From: Priapulus caudatus
Lineage: Eukaryota > Priapulida > Priapulimorpha > Priapulimorphida > Priapulidae
Length of the DNA: 23,462 nt
Direction: 5' to 3'
Assembly: GCF_000485595.1 (NCBI RefSeq)
Contig: NW_014578499.1
Span: 44,830-68,291 of the forward strand
This document shows, in pieces, positions 16,645 to 23,462 of this stretch (position 1 is its first letter; each line of letters opens with the position of its first letter). The notes beneath the pieces were generated by a model. The model searched no databases and had not been told where the DNA came from. It saw nothing but the letters and a program-made list of their open reading frames with translations. A program made the position numbers and the translations under genes.

Positions 16645-17522
16645 AGGAATAATAAGCCCATTGATTATGCAAAGTTGACGAATGCTACAGTAACTGGCAC
16701 TTTGTGTAGTTAATAAATGCATTACCTTATAGCCAAACGCGTATTAGTTTGTCCAATATCATTGCTGGTTACTAAGAAATGTCTAATTGAAATCCGCAGT
16801 CCAAGGAATCAGTTGACTGACTTGTTTACAGTTTTGAAACCGCATACGGCGAAACGTGATTTATAGTGCACCGGACATTTTCGTACGCATGCTCGGCCGT
16901 ACGCAATGCTAGCGATAGTACAGTACCGTAACTGTATACGTAACAGTAGCTCTGATTGTAATGAACGTGGAATCCACGTACGAATCACGGATGCTCGTGA
17001 TAATGAAGTAGGCTATGTTGGGGGCCAACAGGCAACACTATGGGGGGATCGCGGACTAACCACAGCCACAGACTAAACATGGAAAGCAGACGGCACTACG
17101 CGTATTTACGTATATTGTTCAAACGAATACACCGTCCGAAATTGAAAACATGTGGGTACCCGTTCATTAGCACCCACGGTTATTTACTTGTGCCTCAATA
17201 CCGAGAATACACCCAGAGATACATTCTACTAACTCATTAGATGTTATAAGCATCCCGGGACAAACAATTCTCTGCTCAACACCCGTAGCAACATGTGACA
17301 TCACCTAACTGAATTCGAGGCTATTTTGCTTGGCAACCAATTTAGCGTTGGCGCCAGATTACCAGATTTACGGATTTCAATTAGACATTTCTTAGTAATT
17401 AGCAGTGATATTGGACAAACTAATACACGTTTGGCTATAAGGTATTGTACTTATTAACTACAGAAGGTGCCAGTTACTGTAGCATTCGTCAACTTTGCAT
17501 AATCAATGGGCCTATTATGCCT
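16645..17522. mobile_element. Foldback element with ~150-bp arms at a TTAA site
   Basis: 16639-16796 and 17371-17528 are inverted repeats, 158 bp including the shared flank, with 11 mismatches counted by eye (~93% identity). TTAA lies at 16641-16644 and 17523-17526. The element proper then begins AGGAATAATAAGCCC and ends with the complement of AGGCATAATAGGCCC. The ~570-bp interior has no transposase. TTAA use suggests piggyBac-type mobilisation, inferred only from the site. The termini share AGGNATA with the element at 6477-7614. Confidence 0.8.
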
Positions 17523-17526
17523 TTAA

Positions 17527-17843
17527 TTGTGATGTTTCTACAAAGGAGTGTTTGCTGGTCTTATGAAAGTATTACTGAAATAGCCTGTTGATTGTGAATA
17601 TATGTGTTGATGTAAGTCATGATTCCGAAATAATATTTGTCAAATAAATGTTTAATACTATCTTATCATATTTTATGCAGATTCTATTACAATTGTGTTA
17701 CAATATTCATACATTCACATGCAGTTGTGCAGGAGGAACATTAAGACTTTTTACAAACAAATATATATACAGTGCATATATGCTCTTAAACTACTTTATC
17801 GATAACATGGTTACTTCCACAGACAGCACTAGTATTACTGGTT
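17527..17843 (-). other. Downstream flank / 3' UTR of the CENP-Q gene
   Basis: AT-rich sequence follows the stop codon of the minus-strand gene. A minus-strand ATTAAA (plus-strand 17651-17656) is a plausible polyadenylation signal about 190 bp past the stop. A 67-codon plus-strand ORF at 17648-17851 overlaps the gene end on the other strand and is not credible. Confidence 0.35.
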
Positions 17844-20813
17844 TCAGTTAGTTGTATCGAGCCTCACGCTGTCTTCATAGTCCAAGTGGAGCCATTCTGG
17901 TACCTGAAAACAAAGTTTCCATCACATTATCTTATTAAATAACCAGATTAACAATAATTCATACGGATGTCTTTAATTAATTAATGAATTATGCAATAAA
18001 AGCTACAAGCACTGCCTACAACAAGTTTTCTGGATTTTTTTTCTAATAATGCAGTTTGTGATTGAGAATTTGTAGGTGGGTACTTAAGTAGACAAACCTC
18101 TTCCATGTCTGTAGTCTTCAGCTTATGTAACTCTGCTTCCAGCTCGGTTTCAACGCCATCCAGCTGATCAACGAGTTCCTCCAACTCATCTTTCTTAGTC
18201 TGCTCCGTGGCCAGCTGTTCTTTGCTTAATCTCTGCCATAAAGAACACCATGTATTAATACAGGAACTTGGAAGAGTATTTTAAATTGATCATATGGAAC
18301 TTCTGTGGAACTTGTTCTCTGGCATTGCTGTTTCGTTTGTCAACAATATCAGCACAAATCTAAACTACTAACAGTTTTACCAAATATTGCCAAAAAATTG
18401 CTAAATATTGCTGCCTTGCCAGGAAAATATTAGTTTAATCAATAGTAGTTTGGATTACATCCATAGCATACAAATATAATTATATATGACATGAATCACT
18501 AGCACTTACAAGAAGGTTGTCAACAGATGTGTAGTCTGCATAAGCTGGCTTGGGTACCTTTATTTTTCCAACTGCTGCTGCTGTCCTGAAAAATAGAAGT
18601 TTAGGGTAAAACAAAGCTATTTATTAATGCCATAGATAGACAAATGTGGCAAGGCGACATATAACAACAAAATAGCTCTACCTATGTTTTGCCAATTTCA
18701 TAACTTCATCGGTTTCTTCGTAATAGTCAGGCTTGGTGCTGTGCAGGACTTCAGTGATAGCGCCATCTACCAGCATTGTTACAAAACTTTGAGTAGATTT
18801 ACTCACAGTGTTCCAGTGATTGAGCACCTTCTTTGATACCTAAATCAGTGGAAATTTGCGATGTTATCATTGTTTATTATATCAAATGTATGATATTTTA
18901 AAAATGTGCAGCATAAAAGTGCAGCTGTTCTGGTAATGGCTGCTGTAGCAGTTGCTACATTTACACTACACCCAGTCACGAGGACTGAACGACCCAGCAC
19001 AGGACACCTGCTATTTGTGCAGCTATTAATGAAAACACTGAAGAGACTTGACTGGTCTCATGAAATCATTTCCTTAAAGAATTTAACCAAAAATGCAATT
19101 CCTGATATATGAACTTTGACCACTACATTAAAATGACAGAACTTGGTGCTGCTTGGCTCTTTCACTGATCTACTCTTGTGTAGACAAATAGAGACTTTCT
19201 AGGACCTGACATATGCAAAGTCCACTCATGGACACTATCAGTGAGGAAACGTTATAATACCTTGAATTCCTTCAGAGATTCATCGTCGGAATCAACCTGA
19301 CGAGACGCATCTCTTTTTCCTCCACCAGTATTTCTTTTTTTTGGGGGTTGAGTGTTGCTCTGGCTGTTCTTTGAACTCTAGAATAACAGTATATATATAC
19401 ATACAGTGTTTCCCCTAGCCAAAAAGGTCTGTGAAGTGGTAGATTTTTTTTGGTGCATTTGCGCATTTCGAGGTCCTAGCAAAGCGAGCAGTTTTTTAAA
19501 CAAATGGTGCAATTTGGTGCATTATAAGCAATGTTCTATGGAAGAGCACTGATTTTCGTCAGCGAGGTGGTGTTTTGGACAAATTTCTGTGTGGAGGCTG
19601 AGAATTTGAACGAGGCAGCCTGCCTCGCTCGTGTCAATGCAGGGGAAACACTGTACATATATATATAATTTCCCAATTTCAACATATCAATTTCTGTTGT
19701 GTGTATATATTATAAGTGTGTATAGTGCGCGTGCATGCCACTTGCTACGTGCACTACCAACCCCGATTTCAACCTGCTACATGTACCTGGTGCTACATTT
19801 ACACATAGCACCATAAAAACTTTTTGTTTTGAAAAACAACTAAACAGTATGCAGACCAGTGATAATCCATAACATTTGCATGTATAAAGTAGAATACAAT
19901 GTCATACACATCCACAATAAACATATATTCGAAGCAGCTCAAATAAAAGTTGTTTATCTGCGTTATACTTATAGGTTTTGATGTTGATCAACTTGATTAT
20001 TTGATCCCCCTGGGGGGGGGGCACTCCATATATATTGCATGGTAAGTATGTGCCGCAGGAGAGACCCCCATTTTCAACCCTAAACTTCCGTTCCAGTGCA
20101 TCACATTTTTAAGAATATCTCGCATCACAAGTTTAGTTACCATGCAGATCTTACATTTTTGCTGTTCCAGAGACCGTAGTTTTTAACATTTCCGTTCCAG
20201 TGCATCGTACTTCAGAATACATTGAAGCCGGGCCGTGAAGGCATGCATGCAACGCATGCGGATATGGATGGATGGATGGTCAACTGCTGCTGCGTGTCCA
20301 GTTCCATAGTATTGCATTTCAACGAAATCCTAGTTCCGGAGACCCCCATTTTCGAACACAGCCAGTTCCAGAGCATCCCACATTCAACAAACATTAGTTC
20401 CAGAGCCCCCCATTTTTGATTTTGCAGTGGCACATACCTACCATAATGTGGCTCATAGCCATAGGGTCTATGTCCCCCAGGGTACTGCCGGAACGTACCC
20501 TGTTAACTATTTGATATGGTTAAGGTTAGGGTTAGGGATAGGATTAGGGTTAGGGAGTAGGCATAGGCGACTCCCTAGACTCGTTAGTGGAGTAGGCGAG
20601 GTACGGTCCGGCATATTAGATATATATATATACGGTATACCGGACCGTACCCAGGGTACGTTCCGGCAGTACCCTGGGGGACATAGACCCTCTCAGCCAT
20701 AATGTGGGGTGAGTGCCCCCCCCCTGGGATTTGATCCACCTACTTTTAACAAGTTCCTCTTTGTCTTTGCAATCGCTGCAGTGGACACCTTTCTCAGTGG
20801 AGTAGTTCTATTC
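17844..20813 (-). CDS. CENPQ: CENP-Q homologue (kinetochore CCAN subunit), six exons seen, first exon missing
   Basis: Six minus-strand exons join in frame with GT-AG splice sites: 20744-20813, 19261-19377, 18682-18839, 18510-18585, 18098-18232 and 17844-17903. They give 204 residues plus an unseen N-terminal exon. The order is a basic Ser/Thr/Lys-rich start (KTKRNLLK), a nuclear-localisation-like PPKKR, then NHWNTVSKSTQSFVTML, then KIKVPKPAYADYTSVDNLL, then a heptad-rich coiled coil (EQLATEQTKKDELEELVDQL onward), and VPEWLHLDYEDSVRLDTTN at the end. The W..[LV]SKST block, the KVP...[TV]..LL block and the following coil match vertebrate CENP-Q as I remember it. CENP-Q pairs with CENP-U and helps bind the inner kinetochore to centromeric chromatin and outer partners. 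Human CENP-Q is about 268 aa; this one ends soon after the coil, so the C-terminal helix looks short. The family call is inferred from sequence only. Confidence 0.72.
19404..19653. mobile_element. 250-bp hAT-like MITE in a CENP-Q intron
   Basis: Perfect 13-bp inverted ends begin CAGTGTTTCCCCT (19404) and close with its complement at 19653, a terminus typical of hAT elements. TACATA flanks both sides (19398-19403 and 19654-19659). hAT duplications are usually 8 bp, and here the flank is TA-repeat, so the true length is blurred. There is no coding capacity. It lies about 26 bp upstream of the acceptor of the exon at 19261-19377. Confidence 0.75.
20464..20690. mobile_element. Nested inverted-repeat element with telomere-like core
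   Basis: 20464-20502 and 20652-20690 are perfect 39-bp inverted repeats (starting GGGTCTATGTCCCCCAGGG). Inside them 20600-20611 and 20640-20651 are a further perfect 12-bp pair (GGTACGGTCCGG) bracketing TA repeats. TTAGGG-like units lie at 20524-20556. Outside, AGCCATA occurs on both sides in direct orientation, a possible short duplication. There is no protein. It was apparently inserted into the older hAT-like MITE. Confidence 0.75.
20524..20556. repeat. Telomere-like tract inside nested element
   Basis: About five TTAGGG-type units, with GGATAGGATTAGGG variants, sit near the left arm of the 20464-20690 element. Confidence 0.8.
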
Positions 20814-20882
20814 CTGAAACAGACAAGTATAAAAGAATAATTCCTCAATTGTTGCTAATTGTTCCTTATATTATAATTAAAA

Positions 20883-21010
20883 TACAGTAAAACTCGCATA
20901 AGTCGACACTTTTGGGACGAGCATATTTGTGTCGACTTACGAAAATGACGACTTACGCGTATGTAACGACATTTTGTCGACTTATACAATGTATGTAATG
21001 CGCGTATACA
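20883..21010. mobile_element. pogo/Tc1-like terminal fragment
   Basis: TACAGTAAAACTCGCATAAG at 20883 (TA followed by CAGTAAAACTCG) resembles pogo-type ends. GTCGACTTA-type motifs recur four times between 20900 and 20990, in both orientations. The matching far end is not found, so it is probably a truncated non-autonomous copy. It lies upstream of the first CENP-Q exon seen. Confidence 0.4.
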
Positions 21011-21310
21011 CTGTATTAGCTGCCTTGCGTAGCAGGACGTACATTTGCGGTGCACATCTGGGAAATTTTCTTGGAACACTTGCTGAAAAAAATACGGTAA
21101 TTCGGCGAGGCCGAACTCCTGCCTATGTTAAAATCAGGGAGTCCGACAGTAAATCAGGGAGTATTTGACTCGATCCGGACTCGCGTTAATTCCGCACCCT
21201 GCTTTGGGCTGCATACACTATATAATACACTGTATACAGTGGGGAATCTGGGGGTGTGCGAGCTGCGAGATGGCAATGTGATTCAAACAATCTGTCTGCG
21301 ACAGCCAGCC

Positions 21311-21425
21311 AGGCGCGTAGCCAGGGGGGGGGGCGGTGGGTGCGGTCGCCCCCCCCCAAAACGCCGGCCAAAAAAAGAGAGAGAAGAGAAAAAAGTAAGA
21401 GGACGTAGGAAGAAAAAGGAGCATA
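21311..21425 (+). repeat. G-rich dispersed repeat with purine tail (copy type 1)
   Basis: GGCGCGTAGCCAGG is followed by a G run, GCGGTGGGTGCGGTCG, a run of C, and then an A/G-only tail (about 21367-21422). GCGTAGCCAGGGGG is a signature I recall from many marine invertebrate repeats. It is probably a non-autonomous retroposon or MITE fragment. Confidence 0.45.
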
Positions 21426-21487
21426 CAAAGACACATGACAAAGACTGTGTTAAAAAGATTATAAAAGAAACAACAGATATATCCAGT

Positions 21488-21541
21488 CAAAATATTTTTA
21501 AATAATTAAAAGATATCTTTTAATTATTTAAAAATATTTTG
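21488..21541. repeat. Perfect 54-bp palindrome
   Basis: 21488-21514 is the exact reverse complement of 21515-21541, with no spacer, centred on GATATC. It is AT-rich throughout (CAAAATATTTTTAAATAATT and onward). No duplication or terminal signature explains it. Confidence 0.95.
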
Positions 21542-22024
21542 TGAAATGAGCTTTGAGCCCAGCGCAGTTCGCCTTTATCCAGCTCGGCATAACATATCAT
21601 GCGTACCTACACAATAATATGACTATCGAGCTCTACGGATATTTTGTGTACAACGGGTCGGATTCTCTACGTGCTACTTGTGTATTCTTATTGTGTGTCT
21701 GACCTGTCACACAGTCCTGCTAGCAATTATGGAAATCTTATGATGAAATGCTGATTGTTTGGTGATTAGTTGATTTAAACGTCAATATATTTATCACATG
21801 CATTATGCTCTTTTCTGAAAATATCCTAAAAAAAATCGAAATCTTGTTTAACAATAAATCCAACATTAATTTTGAAAATTCAGGATTAAGAGTTGAGAAC
21901 GGTACAACGAATCGTCTTCTTTCTCTAATAATTTAATGAAACGTCAGAGCTAAACTAAAATGAAACTCCCCCTCCCTGCACCCACCCCTAAAAAGCGCGC
22001 CCTGCGCGCTCTTTAAGTGATTCG
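21542..22024. other. AT-rich stretch, no gene
   Basis: No coding frame or repeat was recognised, apart from a short C-rich and GCGC-rich piece at about 21966-22011 bordering the next repeat. Confidence 0.4.
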
Positions 22025-22160
22025 CAGCAGGGGCGTACATCCCGGGGGGATGGATCTTGAAGGAGGGGGGGATGGCCTGTACAAATATACCCCCCTGAAA
22101 TTCAAAAAAAGAGAAAAAAAGAAAGAAGGAAGAAGAAGAAAAAAGAAAGAAATGTGATTG
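22025..22160 (+). repeat. G-rich dispersed repeat with purine tail (copy type 2)
   Basis: GCAGGGGCGTACATCCCGGG is followed by G-rich and C-rich runs and then an A/G-only tail (about 22101-22153). The layout parallels the copy at 21311-21425: GGCGTA head, G run, C run, purine tail. The sequences are otherwise different. Confidence 0.4.
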
Positions 22161-22281
22161 TTTCAATTTTAGCGTAATGCATGAGAAATGAGTTTTTTAA
22201 ATGTATGTATAACTGTATAGCCTACAGTATAATTCAGTGTTAATCATGGCTATTGCATGGTATGCAAGACAGACTTTCAAG

Positions 22282-23462
22282 TGCTCCTCCTCCCCCTCTC
22301 CATCACCTTCTTCTCCTCCTCCTCCTCTTTCCTCCTCACGCTGCCCCCAACTCTACCTCCATTACCGTTCTTCATCGAGATCTCCAATCACATTCTCTGG
22401 CTCCTCCTCCCCGCCCATACTCTATCGACCTTCCACCCCCACTCGTTTCTCCTCCTCCTTCCTCCCCATAGCCAACACCTACTCCCCTCCTCCTCACCCC
22501 TATCCAACACCTCCCACCTCCTCCTCCCTCCTCCTCCTGCCCGCCTACCCCATCAACCTTGCTCTCCTCCTCCATCACTCTTCCTCTGCGCTCCTGCCCC
22601 CCAACTTCTTCCTCCATTACCTCTCTTATTCGATCTCCATCACCTTCTCTGCTCTCTCCTCCCCGCCCTACTCGGTATACCTTCCAGCCCCGAGCTCCTT
22701 CTCCTCCTCCTCCTCCCCCCCTAGAGTCCAACAATAGAGCACGGCGAATGGGTGCGCAGCCTTCTCCCCTCCTCCCCTAGTCGCCAACACCTCCGCATCC
22801 TCCTCCTCCTCCTCCTTCCTCCCCCTACCCATCACCTTCTCTCCCCCCGACTCCTACTTCCTCCTCCTCACTGCCCCCAACTCTTTCCTCCATTACCTTC
22901 TTATTCGATCTCCAGGGGCATCCACCTCGCTGCTCCCTCCCTCCCCCCCTCTAACTCTATCACCCTTCCCCCCCTCCTTCTCCTCCTCCTCCTCCCCCTA
23001 GCCTCACACCACCTTCTCCCCTCCTCCTCAGCCCTAGATCCAACACCTCCATCCTCCTCCCTCCTGCCTCACTCCTACCACCTACTCGCAACACCGTAAT
23101 CTCCCCTCCACTACTCCTACCTCCTCCTCATACCTGCCCCTCCTCCTCCTCCCCCTACTCAAGCACCGGTCTCCCGCTCCTCACATCCTTCCTCCTCTCC
23201 CTCCCGCTTCTCCTCCATGAGACTTTCTCCATTTACGATCTATCATCACCTTTTTTGCCCCCTTACGGCGCTCCTCCTCCGCGCTACTCCATCACCGTTT
23301 CCCTTCCCCCTCCGTCCTCCTCCTTCTCCTCCACCCCATACCTCTTCGACTCTATGACCTTCATCGATTCTCCATTACACGTTCTCAAGCCCCTCCTCAC
23401 TCCGTTCTTCCCCACTCACACATCTTCTCCCCTCCCTCCTCCTCGTTCCTCCATAACACGCT
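22282..23462. repeat. CT-rich higher-order satellite (runs off right edge)
   Basis: The plus strand is dominated by CTC/CCT triplets for about 1.2 kb. Within it a longer motif (CTGCCCCCAACTCT..., CTCCATTACC..., TTCGATCTCCA) recurs at 22341, 22594 and 22871, giving steps of 253 and 277 bp. A looser copy lies near 23212-23252. Long Pro/Ser/Leu frames across it are by-products of the composition. Such purine/pyrimidine asymmetry can form triplex or R-loop structures. Confidence 0.85.

Larger units (their letters stand above)
20008..20728. mobile_element. 721-bp hAT-like MITE in a CENP-Q intron
   Basis: ATTTGATCC is duplicated at 19999-20007 and 20729-20737 (9 bp, or 8 if the first A is chance). 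The inverted ends are CCCTGGGGGGGGGGCACTC on the left and the complement of CCCAGGGGGGGGGCACTC on the right. The interior has seven GTTCC(A/G) motifs (20090, 20164, 20194, 20301, 20333, 20365, 20397) and repeated ACCCCCATTTT, which look like subterminal transposase sites. A second element (20464-20690) is nested inside. The right duplication begins 5 nt into the intron from the splice donor at 20743. Confidence 0.75.

Noticed and set aside
21186-21434. Minus-strand ORFs over the G-rich repeat
   Set aside because: Composition-driven reading of G/C and A/G runs; no support for coding.
22372-22734. Gly/Glu/Arg-rich minus-strand ORF
   Set aside because: Antisense of the CT satellite; low complexity.
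22237-22737. Proline/serine-rich 155-166-codon ORFs
   Set aside because: Translation of the CT-rich satellite; several frames are open at once, as expected from composition.
1-23462. CRISPR array, operon or prokaryotic defence system
   Set aside because: No spaced identical short repeats with unique spacers and no bacterial-type genes; spliced exons and LTR elements show a eukaryotic genome.

Overview
The window reads as nuclear DNA from a non-vertebrate animal. The evidence is spliced genes with GT-AG introns, TTAGGG-type telomere-like tracts, BEL/Pao and Ty3/gypsy retrotransposons, and many foldback or MITE-like DNA elements flanked by TTAA, TA or 6-9 bp duplications. A sponge, cnidarian or invertebrate deuterostome would fit; the sequence alone does not settle the phylum. 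All assignments come from reading the sequence and from remembered family motifs, with no database search.

Left third (1-6140): a decayed minus-strand Ty3/gypsy element runs off the left edge. In order it shows a primer-binding site near 2250, gag, zinc-knuckle remnants, protease and reverse transcriptase. It is followed by a ~51-bp minisatellite that recurs at 5130-5535, a perfect 18-bp hairpin, an isolated exon-like block (3767-3823), a GC-rich 23-bp hairpin, and a second gypsy-type remnant (protease and primer-binding site, 4298-4969). A small inverted-repeat insertion with telomere-like DNA sits inside the second minisatellite copy.

Middle (6140-10520): a 1.1-kb foldback element at a TTAA site carries a tRNA-like Pol III unit, a ~60-bp TTAGGG-like tract and a nested 175-bp element at a TA site. 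A Tigger-like fragment, a 56-bp minisatellite and a CpG-rich segment with a YY1-type motif follow.

10520-16501: one complete BEL/Pao LTR retrotransposon on the minus strand, with 542/538-bp LTRs, a CACTA target duplication, a polypurine tract, and a pol ORF with all RT, RNase H and integrase catalytic residues visible. It is internally deleted: the gag N-terminus is joined to the end of the protease, and two frame changes separate this from pol. The LTRs differ by about 2.4%, so it is not a fresh insertion.

Right third (16640-23462): an 878-bp foldback element with ~93% identical 150-bp arms sits at another TTAA site. Next is the one clear host gene, a minus-strand, multi-exon homologue of the kinetochore protein CENP-Q (17844-20813, first exon not found). 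Two of its introns carry hAT-like MITEs inserted within 5-21 nt of the splice-site motifs. Beyond it lie a pogo-like end, a perfect 54-bp palindrome, two G-rich repeats with purine tails, and more than 1.1 kb of CT-rich higher-order satellite reaching the right edge.
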